Assembly (NCBI GenBank): GCA_021813445.1
Contig: JAKAKP010000072.1
Location: forward strand, 1 to 64,000
From: Deltaproteobacteria bacterium
GTDB lineage: Bacteria > Desulfobacterota > Desulfobaccia > Desulfobaccales > 0-14-0-80-60-11
Length of the DNA stretch: 64,000 bases
Direction: 5' to 3'
This document shows, piece after piece, positions 20,899 through 30,455 of this stretch (positions within the stretch are counted from its first letter, which is position 1; each line of letters begins with the position of its first letter). The notes under the pieces are model-generated. The model did not search any database, was not told where the DNA came from, and saw only the letters and a list, made by a program, of their open reading frames with translations. A program made the position numbers and the translations under genes.

Positions 20899-21753
20899 TT
20901 GACGCAAATACTGCCTTCCATCGTTGACGGTCTGCTCATCGGCTTCGTCTACGGCGTGGCTGCCATGGGCCTGACCCTGATCTGGGGCGTGATGCGGGTC
21001 ATCAACCTGGGCCACGGTGCCACCATGGCCCTGGGGATGTTCTGCACCTATCTCCTGTTCGCCCACTTTGCCCTCAATCCCTATCTGGGGATGGTGGCGG
21101 TAGTAATCCTCTCTCTGCTCTTCGGGGTTATAATTTACGGGGTGGCCTTACAAAGAGTGATCCAGGCAGGATACCTTTCCACGTTGCTTGCCACCTTCGC
21201 GGTGAACATGATCATCATCGGTCTCGGTACCTGGGTCTTCACCACCTCTCCCCGGAATATCGATTTTTCCGCGGGTTCCATCACCATCGGCCCCGTGATC
21301 CTGCAAGGCACCCGACTGCTGGCGGCCCTGGCCGCAGTAGTGATCACCGGCGCGCTCTACCTGTTTCTCCATTTCACCCGGCCGGGGAAGGCCATTCGAG
21401 CCGTATCCAACAACCGGGCCGCGGCGGAGCTGATGGGAATTCCCTCTTCCTATGTTCTGGCCCTGGCCTTCGGCCTGGGCACCATGCTGGCCGCAGTGGC
21501 CGGGGGGCTCACCTCCACCTTCTTCCCCTTCACCATCCTCAGCGGCAGCACCTACCAGTTGAAGTCCTTCGTCATTTGTGTCCTGGGCGGCCTGGGCAAT
21601 CCTTTGGGTGCGCTCCTGGGTGGCCTCTTCCTGGGCGGACTGGAAGGCATCATCCCCACCTTCATGCCGGTGAGCTGGGTGCCGGTGGTGGAGTTCGTAC
21701 TATTCGTCCTGGTCCTGGTAGTAAAACCCACCGGGCTGCTGGGGTCTAAGTAG
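20899..21753 (+). CDS. livH: Branched-chain amino acid ABC transporter permease, LivH-type (TTG start inferred)
   Basis: LTQILPSIVDGLLIGFVYGVAAMGLTLIWGVMRVINLGHG; ORF track start (20701) overlaps the upstream gene. Confidence 0.85.
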   Translation: MTQILPSIVDGLLIGFVYGVAAMGLTLIWGVMRVINLGHGATMALGMFCTYLLFAHFALNPYLGMVAVVILSLLFGVIIYGVALQRVIQAGYLSTLLATFAVNMIIIGLGTWVFTTSPRNIDFSAGSITIGPVILQGTRLLAALAAVVITGALYLFLHFTRPGKAIRAVSNNRAAAELMGIPSSYVLALAFGLGTMLAAVAGGLTSTFFPFTILSGSTYQLKSFVICVLGGLGNPLGALLGGLFLGGLEGIIPTFMPVSWVPVVEFVLFVLVLVVKPTGLLGSK

Positions 21754-22722
21754 ATGCATAATTGGCGGCAACCCGGTTTCTGGGTCAGCTTTCTTCTGGT
21801 ATTCCTGGGGGGGTTGGTGGTCTTGGTCTTGCGCCAGGACACGCTGCGGGAGACCGCGTTCACCATTTTGATGTTCGTCGGTCTGGCCGCCAGTCTGAAT
21901 ATCCTCATGGGTTACACCGGCTATGTCAATTTCGGCCACATCGTCTTTTTCGGCCTGGGGGGGTATTTCGGCTTCTTTCTGGTAAGTGAATTGGGCTGGC
22001 CTTTGTATGTGGCCGCTCTGGGCGGCGGAGTCCTGTCTGCGATCATCGCCTATCTTATCGGCTGCGCGGTTTTAAGGCTGAGAGGGGCCTACTTTGCCCT
22101 GGCCACCATCGGCGTCAATGAAGCCGCCCGGGCCTTTGTCAGCAATTTCGAGCCCTTCGGCGGCGCCACCGGCCTCTATGTCAATTTCTCGGCCTATGAG
22201 CGCTACGGCGGCGCCGGCCAGGCCCTCTGGCTCACCTTCATCCTCCTGTGGCTCGTCGCCCTGGCGGTGGTGGTGGTGAGTTACTTGGTGAAGCGCTCCC
22301 GCTTCGGCCTGGGTCTCAGCGCCATCCGGGAGGATGAAGACACGGCCATGGTCATGGGCGTCAACGCCCCAATGGACAAAACCAAGGCCTTTTTGATTTC
22401 CGCCTTCTTTCCCGGCCTGATCGGCACCCTTTATTTCTTTAAGAACGGCAACGTGGAGCCCGATGACGCGTTCCGCTTCCAGATGTCCCTGGAGGTCCTG
22501 GTAATGGTCATGCTGGGGGGCAAGGGCTTGCTGCTGGGCCCGATACTGGGGGCCTTCGCTTATGAGCGGCTGCGGGGCTATCTGATTGTCAGCCCTATTT
22601 TTAAGAACCTCCACCTGGCCCTGTCCGGCGGCATCCTCCTGCTTATTGTCCTTTTTGTGCCCGGCGGCGGCGTAGGCTGGTTCCGGGACCGCTTCCCGAG
22701 GCTCCGAAGGTGGCTGGAATGA
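21754..22722 (+). CDS. livM: Branched-chain amino acid ABC transporter permease, LivM-type
   Basis: SLNILMGYTGYVNFGHIVFFGLGGYFG; LSAIREDEDTAMVMGVN. Confidence 0.9.
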   Translation: MHNWRQPGFWVSFLLVFLGGLVVLVLRQDTLRETAFTILMFVGLAASLNILMGYTGYVNFGHIVFFGLGGYFGFFLVSELGWPLYVAALGGGVLSAIIAYLIGCAVLRLRGAYFALATIGVNEAARAFVSNFEPFGGATGLYVNFSAYERYGGAGQALWLTFILLWLVALAVVVVSYLVKRSRFGLGLSAIREDEDTAMVMGVNAPMDKTKAFLISAFFPGLIGTLYFFKNGNVEPDDAFRFQMSLEVLVMVMLGGKGLLLGPILGAFAYERLRGYLIVSPIFKNLHLALSGGILLLIVLFVPGGGVGWFRDRFPRLRRWLE

Positions 22723-23462
22723 TCCTCCAGGTGCAGGAAGTCTCCATCCGCTTCGGCGGCCTCCAGGCCTTATCCAACGTGAGTTTCGAGCTGGCCCCGG
22801 GGGAGATCATGGGGCTCATCGGCCCCAACGGCGCGGGCAAGACCACCCTGTTCAACGTCGTCAATGGCGTCTATCCCCCCACCAGCGGGGAGGTGATCTT
22901 CCGGGACGAGAAGATCACAGGACTGCACTCCTACGAGGTGGCCCGGCGGGGCCTGGCCCGGGCTCACCAGGTGGTGCGGCCTCTGAACGATCTGACGGTG
23001 CGGGAAAACGTCATGGTAGGGGCCTGCTTCGGCCGGGAACGCCACTCCCTGGGCAAGGCGGCCGCGCTCGCTGATCAGGCCCTGGCCCAGGTGGGTCTGG
23101 GAGACCGGGCCGGGCAATTGGCCGGCAACCTCAACGTGGCCCAAAAGAAGCGCCTGGAAATGGCCCGGGCCCTTGCGGCCCATCCCTATCTGTTACTGCT
23201 TGATGAAGTCCTGGCCGGGCTCAACCCCTCGGAAATCACGGCCATGGTGGAGACCATCCGCCGCATCCGGGACGACGGCATCACCATCCTGATGATCGAA
23301 CACGTCATGCAGGCGGTGATGAGCGTCTCCGACCGCATCATCGTCCTGGATTACGGCCAGCTCATCGCCGCGGGCAAACCCGAGGAAGTGGCCGCCAACC
23401 CCCAGGTCATCGAGGCCTACCTGGGCGACCCGGAAATGACCGCCAGGCTCATGGCGGAGTAA
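22710..23462 (+). CDS. livG: ABC transporter ATP-binding protein, LivG-type
   Basis: GPNGAGKTTLFNVVNGVYPP, AHPYLLLLDEVLAGLNPSE. Confidence 0.92.
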   Translation: MAGMILQVQEVSIRFGGLQALSNVSFELAPGEIMGLIGPNGAGKTTLFNVVNGVYPPTSGEVIFRDEKITGLHSYEVARRGLARAHQVVRPLNDLTVRENVMVGACFGRERHSLGKAAALADQALAQVGLGDRAGQLAGNLNVAQKKRLEMARALAAHPYLLLLDEVLAGLNPSEITAMVETIRRIRDDGITILMIEHVMQAVMSVSDRIIVLDYGQLIAAGKPEEVAANPQVIEAYLGDPEMTARLMAE

Positions 23463-23485
23463 TACAGTTTTTAGTTTTTAGTTAG

Positions 23486-23516
23486 TCTCGTTCCCAAGCT
23501 GTGCTTGGGAACGAGA
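23486..23516. repeat. 14-bp perfect palindrome TCTCGTTCCCAAGC-TGT-GCTTGGGAACGAGA within the Liv operon
   Basis: Read directly. Confidence 0.9.
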
Positions 23517-23712
23517 GGCGGTGGGCTTTAAAGTCCCCCTTTGCAAAAGGGGGATTTAGGGGGATTTTGAGCGTCTGGATAATCCCCCCTACCCCCCTTT
23601 AGAAAAGGGGGGGAAAGCTAAAGAATTTCTTTCTTCTCCCCCTCGGGAGGAGAGGGGTGGGGTGAGGGGGTGAATGCCCCGCCCCCAATATTTGGTTTTG
23701 CGGTGACGTTGG

Positions 23713-24423
23713 ATGAATCTATTAGAAATCAAAGACCTGACCTCCGGCTACGAAGGCGTCCAGATCCTCTGGGGCGTGAACCTGCGCCTGGAGCAGGGGA
23801 AACTCACCACCCTGGTGGGCTCCAACGGCGTGGGCAAGACCACGCTCTTGAGCACCGCCATGGGCCTGCTCCGCCCCTGGCAGGGCACCGTCACCTTTGC
23901 GGGCCAGGACGTCACCAATCTGCCGGCCTACGCCCGGGCCAAGGCGGGCATGGTCCTGGTCCCGGAGGGCCGCCAGCTCTTCACCGACATGACGGTCTTG
24001 GAAAACCTGGAGATGGGCGCGTTTTCCAAGCGGGCCCGGGCCTCGTTCCAGAAAAACCTGGACCAGGTCTTCGAGCTCTTTCCCCGGCTCAAAGAGCGGG
24101 CCAAGCAGAAGGCGGGCACTTTAAGCGGCGGCGAGCAGCAGATGGTGGCCGTGGCCCGGGGCCTGATGGCCGAGCCGGAAATTCTGATCTTGGACGAGCT
24201 CTCCCTGGGCCTCTCGCCGCTTTTGGCCCTTACCCTCTTTGAATCCCTCACCCAACTGAAAAAGACCGGCCTGACCATGCTCCTGGTGGAGCAAAACGTC
24301 TCCATGGCCCTGGCCGTGTCCGACTACGCCTACGTCCTGGCCGAAGGCCGGGTGCATCTCCAAGGCCCGGCCCGGGACCTGCTCAAAAACGACGAAGTAA
24401 AACGGACCTACCTGGGGATTTAA
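23713..24423 (+). CDS. livF: ABC transporter ATP-binding protein, LivF-type
   Basis: VGSNGVGKTTLLSTAMGLLRP, LSGGEQQMVAVARGLMAEPEILILDELSLGLSP. Confidence 0.92.
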   Translation: MNLLEIKDLTSGYEGVQILWGVNLRLEQGKLTTLVGSNGVGKTTLLSTAMGLLRPWQGTVTFAGQDVTNLPAYARAKAGMVLVPEGRQLFTDMTVLENLEMGAFSKRARASFQKNLDQVFELFPRLKERAKQKAGTLSGGEQQMVAVARGLMAEPEILILDELSLGLSPLLALTLFESLTQLKKTGLTMLLVEQNVSMALAVSDYAYVLAEGRVHLQGPARDLLKNDEVKRTYLGI

Positions 24424-24452
24424 TCCCGAGTTACCAGAAAACGGTGGATAAT

Positions 24453-24590
24453 TTGTAGGGGGGCACCCATGTGTGCCCCTTGGACGCTCGCAAAAACACC
24501 TTCCGCCCCCCTAAAGATCGAGGTGATCATAGAATTACGACGTAGCGGTATTTGCGCACGCTGGGGCGGACACGTGGGTCCGCCCCTACG
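24453..24590. repeat. Dispersed composite palindromic repeat, copy E
   Basis: TTGTAGGGGGGCACCCATGTGTGCCCC...GCTCGCAAAAACAC...TATTTGCGCACGCTGGGGCGGACACGTGGGTCCGCCCCTACG. Confidence 0.85.
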
Positions 24591-24684
24591 GAAAAATTGC
24601 CGTTAGATTGCGACTTGATAAAAGGCTTCTTCTGATACTTGACTACCAATTTAATAAGGCTTATTAATTAATTATCATACAAAT

Positions 24685-24756
24685 GGGGCCATAGCTTAGT
24701 TGGAAGAGCGCCGGATTGATACTCCGGAGGGACGGGTTCAAATCCCGTTGGCTAAA
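24685..24756 (+). tRNA. tRNA-Ile(GAT)-like sequence with degenerate acceptor stem
   Basis: D arm GCTT-AGTTGGAA-GAGC, anticodon arm CCGGA-TTGATAC-TCCGG (anticodon GAT), T arm ACGGG-TTCAAAT-CCCGT; acceptor GGGGCCA/TGGCTAA has a G-T wobble and two G-A mismatches; CCA not encoded. Confidence 0.6.
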
Positions 24757-24843
24757 ATGGCTTGTATCTAAGCAGGCCCTTTTAGCGAGCGGGATTTTTT
24801 ATTTTCAATTTCGAAAAGTCAAATCCTGGTGACATGAAAAAAA

Positions 24844-24880
24844 AGCCGGGGAAGGCGGGCATTGCCCGTCTTCCCCGGCT
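24844..24880 (-). terminator. Strong 17-bp hairpin, terminator for the PFOR gene
   Basis: AGCCGGGGAAGGCGGGC-ATT-GCCCGTCTTCCCCGGCT, followed on the minus strand by a T-tract (plus-strand A run). Confidence 0.85.
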
Positions 24881-24891
24881 TGCTTATGCGG

Positions 24892-24937
24892 GTGGGGGAA
24901 GGGCCAGGGATCTCAGGTCCCTGGCCCTTCCCCCCAC
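24892..24937. terminator. Second long hairpin immediately 3' of PFOR
   Basis: GTGGGGGAAGGGCCAGGGA ... TCCCTGGCCCTTCCCCCCAC. Confidence 0.75.
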
Positions 24938-24946
24938 AAGTCTCTC

Positions 24947-27900
24947 TTACAGCTTATACCGCTCGTCGACGATACGTTCCACTTCCTCTTCGGTGGGCAT
25001 GGAGTCCCGGTAGCCGGCCATGTATTGGTTCCGGAGCCAGCGAAATAGGCTCACCGTCTCGTTGACGCGCACGATCTCCGGGATGTCCCCGCTTTTCACG
25101 GTCTTGATGTGCTGGTTGTACTGGCCCAGCATGGAGACCACGTCGTAGAAGGTGGCTGCATCCCGCTTGATGCCCCGCTTGAAGGACCTCCCCTCCTTGG
25201 GATAGACGCAGTCCGGCGCGGGGTTGCCGGAGATGTCCACCCGCTGGAAGGGCCGCCGCACTGCCACCTGCCATTTCCGGGACTCCACCATCATCCGGGC
25301 GATCATGGGCCCGGCCCAGTCGTGGGTCTGGTGCCCCTGGGGGCAGGCAGAGAAGAATTCCACCAGCGACGGGCCGTTATAGGCGATGGCCTCCTTCAGG
25401 ATCTTGATGGCGTAGAAGGGGTTGTCGATGGAGAGCTTGGCCGCGTAGACGTGGGAGATGGCCATGGCCTGGCTGATGATCCGGCGGTGCAGGGTGGTTT
25501 TGCCTGCGTACTTCTTGCCGATGGGGGAGGTGGAGCGGTCCGAGCCGAAGCGGGTGGCTCCGGATTTTTGCATGCCGGTATTCATGTAACCTTCGTTGTT
25601 GTAAATCACCCAGGTGATGTCGAAGTTTTCCCCCAGTGCATGGTTAAAGGGGCCGTTGCCGATATCGTAGATGGCGCCGTCCCCGGCGAAGACGATGAGC
25701 TTGGTGAGCACGCTGTTGTACCGATTCTGGTAGGCCTGGTCCAGGCTGAACTTCGCCCCCAGGGCCGCGGCCGAGGCGGTGCCGAAGCCGTAGTGCCCCG
25801 AGGGATACATGCGGGTGTTGAAGGGATTCACCAGCTCCGACACCTCGTTGCAGCCGGTGGCGTTGATGGTGTAGATGTTGAAGCCGTGGTCCAGCATGTG
25901 TTCGATGGCCCGCTTGTTCCTCTCGGAGAGAATCTTCAGGCCCTGGTAGAAGGTGGCGATGCCTTGGGGGTGGTTGCGCAGGGATTCCGCGGCGAAGAAG
26001 GTGAGGAGGTTGATCACGCCTTCGCTGCAGCCGGGGCACAGGGTGTGCTTGCCGGGATAGAGCTTGGAAAAGACAAAGAGCACCTGGTGGTTGAGGGAGA
26101 GCTGGTCCACAAAGGGCGTCAGATTCACCGTGTTGTCCCAGGCCCGGAATTCTTCCGGGAGAAAATCCTGGTCCTGGACGTCGGCTTTGGCCATCATTTT
26201 CAGGGCGTCGGTGGGGCAGACCTGAGCGCAGACGCCGCAGCCTTTGCAGGCCGAGGGATCGGCATTGATATTTAAGGCGAAGCGGTCCCAGGGCACGCCT
26301 TTGGGCAGGCTCTTGAAGATCTTGAAGAAGGGTTTGGCCTCATCACTGATGGGCCGGTCGGTGACCGTGGAATAGAGGGCCGAATCGGGACAGGACGCGG
26401 CGCACAGGCCGCAGGCGATGCACTTCGAGTGGTCATAGACCGGTATCTGGGTGCCGATGTAGCTCATGTCCCGGTAGCGGCTGGTGCCCGCGGGCACGAT
26501 GGGCAGGAAGCGGTCCCAGGGGACCTTCTTGCCCTCCAGGATGGGCTGCACCATGCGCCGCTGGAAGAGAGCCTGGTAGTCTTCCACCAGATTCACCGCT
26601 TGAATGGTGCCCATTTCGTCTTTTTCCGTGAGGGTCACGGGCAGGCCTGCGGTCCCCGGCTTATGGCCGAAGTCTTCCGGCAAGGGCGGGGAATAAACGG
26701 GGTTGCTGGCATCCAAGGCCAGGGTCCCCGGGGCCTTCTCGGCGACGTGGCCGGAGGCCTGGTCCGCGCCGTACTTGAGCAGGGCGATATTGGCCTCCAG
26801 CATCTCCTTCTTCTTGGTCCCCAGCTTCTTTTCCAGGATTTTCTTAAAGCGCCGCTCGAACTCCTTCTCCGGCAAGATGCCCATTTCATTGTTGATCAAG
26901 CCCAGCATGGCGGCCCCAGGCAAGTTCCGGTTCAGATGCAAAAGGGCCGCCTTGGTGCCGTCCAGGGTCAGGAGCTTGATACGCCGGTATTTGATCAAAG
27001 ACTGCACCTGGGAGGGGAAGGTGGCCATCACGTCGTAGCAGCTTTGAGAGGTGTTGATGACCAGGAGACCGTTTTCCTTGAGACCGCCCACATATTCCCG
27101 GAGAATCTGGCCCGACAAAAACTTCTCGTTGAAAAAGGCCAGCACGTCCTGCTCGGTCAATTCCGAACTGTTGCGGATGGGCTGGGAGGAAATGCGCAGG
27201 TTCATGAAGACCGGCGCGCCTTTCCGGGCCGCGCCGTAGCGGGCCCCGGACTGGATGAATTTCTTGCCCGTGCCCATCTCTTCGGCGTAGATGAGGGCCG
27301 CGGACTCCAGGGCGGTCTTCACCCCTTCCGCGCCCACGCCGATAAAGGTCATGCCCAGTTCCCGCTCCAGATAGCCGGCCAACGGCGCGGGCCTCAAGGT
27401 CATGGGCCCTTCGATGCCCACATAAAAATCGCGGTGGAAGCCCCGCTTCTTCTCCAGGCAAGAGATCATGTTCTCCACCACCGCCGCGGCGTCATATTTA
27501 TTGAAGTCCTTGCTGCCCAGGCCGTACACCCCGTGGAAGAGGGTGGGCATGTCCTGCCGGCCATAGACCCGGTGCTCTTTTTTGCCTTCCCGGCCCGCCC
27601 GCAGGGAAACTTGCAGGGAGGCCTGCACATCCGCCAGGAGCAATTGATTATGGGTGGTGCCGGTGCGCTCCAGCACGCTGATATATTTGGCTTTGCGCAT
27701 CCCGTAGGCCAGTTCTTCATAGCAGGGCGGATTAAACAATACCGGCCGCACCACGCCGATGCGATAGCCCTTCACGTCCCGGTAATAGTCCACCACGTCC
27801 TTGACCACACCCGCGGCCGACCCCAGGATGACGATCACCAGGTCCGCGTCTTCGGTGCGGTAGCACTCCACCACCTTGAGGTTGGTGCCCAGGATGCGGT

Positions 27901-28825
27901 TCATGACGTTCATGGCCATGACAAAGCCCCGCTTGAAGAAGCGGTACGCCAGGTCCTGGGCCACCTGTCCCTCCATGGTCAGGTCGGTGTCGGTGAAGGT
28001 GCCGGTGAGGGTCCCGTGCTCGAAGTTCGGCTGATAGAGGCGGTTGGGGGGGCCAACAAAAAATTCCAGGAAGCTGTTGGAGAGATCCTTGATGTTTTCA
28101 ATGGCGTGGCTTTTGATGAACCCGTCGCCGATGACCATGGTGGGGAGCATCACCTGCTTCAACTCCGAGACCTTGAAGGCGATGGGCAAAAGGTCATGGA
28201 GCTCCTGATTGTTTTCGGACACCAGTTGGGCCCAGCCGGCGTTGCGCACCGCGTAAAAGTCCGTGTGGCCGCAGTGAATGCTCAAGGACCCCTTGTTCAC
28301 TTCCCGGGCCATGACGGTCATCACCACCGGCAGGCGTTTGCCGGCCACGGAAAAGAGATTTTTGGTCTTCAGCACCAGCCCCTGGGACGAAGTGTTATCC
28401 ACATAGCGGCCGCCCTGGCAGGCCATGGCTTCCACCGCGGCGATGGCCGACAATTCGTCGGAGGGCTGGAAATACATCAGCTCCGTGCCGAACAGGTTTT
28501 TTTGACCGTTGGCCGCCACCCGGGCAAAGTTTTCGGCAATGGGCGTTGAAGGGGTGATAGGGTAGCCACAGAGCCCGTCCACCACCCGGGTCAGCACCGA
28601 GATGGCGGCCTGGTTGCCGTCCATTAAGACTTCATAACGCCGGCGCATGGTCTCCAGCTTCTTTTCCGGAATGTTGGCCAGGTCAAAGGTAAAGAGCTCC
28701 CGGGCGTCAAACCGCTCCCACTCGTTCTGCCATTCCACAGGTATGACCTGCTCCCTTTTGACGCTCCGGAGCTTGTGGTAAGGGAGTTGCTGGCGCAAGG
28801 TAAGGATTTCGGTGCTCGGTCTCAT
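24947..28825 (-). CDS. Pyruvate/2-oxoacid:ferredoxin oxidoreductase, all domains in one polypeptide with 2x[4Fe-4S] insert
   Basis: CIACGLCAASCPDSAL and CKGCGVCAQVCPTDAL, TPP-binding GDGAIYDIGNGPFNHAL; start chosen at MRPSTEIL (ORF open to 28885). Confidence 0.88.
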   Translation of the reverse strand: MRPSTEILTLRQQLPYHKLRSVKREQVIPVEWQNEWERFDARELFTFDLANIPEKKLETMRRRYEVLMDGNQAAISVLTRVVDGLCGYPITPSTPIAENFARVAANGQKNLFGTELMYFQPSDELSAIAAVEAMACQGGRYVDNTSSQGLVLKTKNLFSVAGKRLPVVMTVMAREVNKGSLSIHCGHTDFYAVRNAGWAQLVSENNQELHDLLPIAFKVSELKQVMLPTMVIGDGFIKSHAIENIKDLSNSFLEFFVGPPNRLYQPNFEHGTLTGTFTDTDLTMEGQVAQDLAYRFFKRGFVMAMNVMNRILGTNLKVVECYRTEDADLVIVILGSAAGVVKDVVDYYRDVKGYRIGVVRPVLFNPPCYEELAYGMRKAKYISVLERTGTTHNQLLLADVQASLQVSLRAGREGKKEHRVYGRQDMPTLFHGVYGLGSKDFNKYDAAAVVENMISCLEKKRGFHRDFYVGIEGPMTLRPAPLAGYLERELGMTFIGVGAEGVKTALESAALIYAEEMGTGKKFIQSGARYGAARKGAPVFMNLRISSQPIRNSSELTEQDVLAFFNEKFLSGQILREYVGGLKENGLLVINTSQSCYDVMATFPSQVQSLIKYRRIKLLTLDGTKAALLHLNRNLPGAAMLGLINNEMGILPEKEFERRFKKILEKKLGTKKKEMLEANIALLKYGADQASGHVAEKAPGTLALDASNPVYSPPLPEDFGHKPGTAGLPVTLTEKDEMGTIQAVNLVEDYQALFQRRMVQPILEGKKVPWDRFLPIVPAGTSRYRDMSYIGTQIPVYDHSKCIACGLCAASCPDSALYSTVTDRPISDEAKPFFKIFKSLPKGVPWDRFALNINADPSACKGCGVCAQVCPTDALKMMAKADVQDQDFLPEEFRAWDNTVNLTPFVDQLSLNHQVLFVFSKLYPGKHTLCPGCSEGVINLLTFFAAESLRNHPQGIATFYQGLKILSERNKRAIEHMLDHGFNIYTINATGCNEVSELVNPFNTRMYPSGHYGFGTASAAALGAKFSLDQAYQNRYNSVLTKLIVFAGDGAIYDIGNGPFNHALGENFDITWVIYNNEGYMNTGMQKSGATRFGSDRSTSPIGKKYAGKTTLHRRIISQAMAISHVYAAKLSIDNPFYAIKILKEAIAYNGPSLVEFFSACPQGHQTHDWAGPMIARMMVESRKWQVAVRRPFQRVDISGNPAPDCVYPKEGRSFKRGIKRDAATFYDVVSMLGQYNQHIKTVKSGDIPEIVRVNETVSLFRWLRNQYMAGYRDSMPTEEEVERIVDERYKL

Positions 28826-29066
28826 GGACGTTCTCCTTAAAATGGGACTATTAAAGACCTCTGAAAAAAGGGGAGTTTCTGCCATTCTAGAGGAGCGAAT
28901 GGAGCCCGCACCACCGGGATAATAGGGCTTCTGCTTCGCTCAGGATGACAAAACAGGGCTTTTAAACAGTGCTCTAATAATTATTTAACCGAAAATATAA
29001 TCTCTCCGCAAGGGAATATCCATTGACAAAGCAAAATTTATCCTTCAAATTTATTATTATCCCTTA

Positions 29067-30113
29067 ATGAAGGATAAGATATTGACCGGCGGCTACGTGC
29101 TGAGAGAATTTTCCCCGGGCCAACGCCAAACCTACCGGACGGCCGCGGAGATTTACCGGGTTTTTTTGCAAGCCCTTAATCAGAGCCGCGGTTATAAAGG
29201 AGGCATGCACTGGAAGCGGATCGGGGGCCGGGAATACCTCTACCGCTATCGGGACCGTCTGGGCCACGGGGAAAGTCTGGGGCCCCGGGGAGAAGACACA
29301 GAACGGCTCTTCGCCCACTTTAACCGGGAGCGCCGGGAGGCAGCGGCCCGCCTCCGGGACGCCCGCCTGCGGCTCCGGGAACAGGCCCGGTTTTGCCGGG
29401 CCGCTTTGATTAACCGGGTGCCTCTGGCCGCGGTCAAAATCCTGCGCGCCTTGGAGCAACGGGACATCGGGGAGAACTTGCTGGTCATCGGCACCGGCGC
29501 GCTTTACGCCTATGCCGCCGGCGCTGGGGTTTTACTGGAGCCTCCGGGGCTCTTAGCCCCGGCCCAGCGCGGCCTGACTCTGGCCGCGGCCGGGGAGATG
29601 GCCTGGGAAGAACTGCTGCAGGTGGCCCGCCGCACTGACCGCTCCTTTGCCCCCCTGGCCGGGGCGGAATGCCGGGCCGCGAACCGGGACGGTTTTCAGG
29701 TGACCCTGCTGAAATCCGGATTAAAGCAGGCGGGGAAACAAAAAACCATCACCGTGCCCGGGGCCAGGGAACCGCTGCCGCCGGAGGCAGGTAATCTCTA
29801 TTTCCTGACGGCTTCCCCCAAATTCTCCCAGGTAATCATCGGCAAAGACGGGGGGCCCGCCACCATGGTGGTGCCCGACCCCCGGGCCTTTGCCCTTAAC
29901 AAACTCTGGTTGAGCCAGCAGGAGGGCCGGGAGGAATCCAGGCAGCAGGGCGACCTCAGCCAGGCCCTGGCCTTAGCCGCACTGGTGCTGCGCTATCTGC
30001 CCCAATACGACTTCTTCTCCACCGACCTGGACATGTTCCCTCAGGACTTGGCCCCGGATCCGGCGCAATGGGCCGCAGAGGCAGAGTTGACCGCAGACGA
30101 ACCCCTGGAATAG
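29067..30113 (+). CDS. GSU2403-family nucleotidyltransferase-fold protein
   Basis: LLVIGTGALYAYAAGAGVLLEP, PDPRAFALNKLWLSQQ. Confidence 0.7.
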   Translation: MKDKILTGGYVLREFSPGQRQTYRTAAEIYRVFLQALNQSRGYKGGMHWKRIGGREYLYRYRDRLGHGESLGPRGEDTERLFAHFNRERREAAARLRDARLRLREQARFCRAALINRVPLAAVKILRALEQRDIGENLLVIGTGALYAYAAGAGVLLEPPGLLAPAQRGLTLAAAGEMAWEELLQVARRTDRSFAPLAGAECRAANRDGFQVTLLKSGLKQAGKQKTITVPGAREPLPPEAGNLYFLTASPKFSQVIIGKDGGPATMVVPDPRAFALNKLWLSQQEGREESRQQGDLSQALALAALVLRYLPQYDFFSTDLDMFPQDLAPDPAQWAAEAELTADEPLE

Positions 30114-30229
30114 TAAATAATAACCGGCTCTTAATCACAGGAACGCCTTGTTTCCGGGCTCCAAAAAGATTATTGTAAACATAGCAGCATAGCGGCCTTG
30201 ATCCTCAGGAGAAAAGGGGGAGAGAAATT

Positions 30230-30433
30230 ATGGATGCTTTGGCCAAGACGCGCACCTCCTTGGTCCTGGGGGGAATCGTCGTTTTTCTCCTCTTAAACTA
30301 TCCGCTGCTGCAGATTTTTAACCTCGATACGACCATCTGGGGGGTTCCCCTTCTGGTTTTATACCTTCATGTGGTCTGGCTCGCGGCCATTGCTGCCCTT
30401 TATGCCCTGGGCCGGCGCTTAACTTCTCAATAG
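30230..30433 (+). CDS. Small two-TM protein preceding a symporter gene (DUF485-like position)
   Basis: 67 aa, hydrophobic, directly upstream of a Na+:solute symporter-type gene. Confidence 0.65.
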   Translation: MDALAKTRTSLVLGGIVVFLLLNYPLLQIFNLDTTIWGVPLLVLYLHVVWLAAIAALYALGRRLTSQ

Positions 30434-30455
30434 TAAAACGGCAAGGCGGGAAACC

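Noticed and set aside
26429-28549. 706-aa plus-strand ORF
   Set aside because: Antisense shadow of the PFOR gene; GC-rich third-position bias opens the opposite frame, composition is His/Gly/Gln-rich with no motif.
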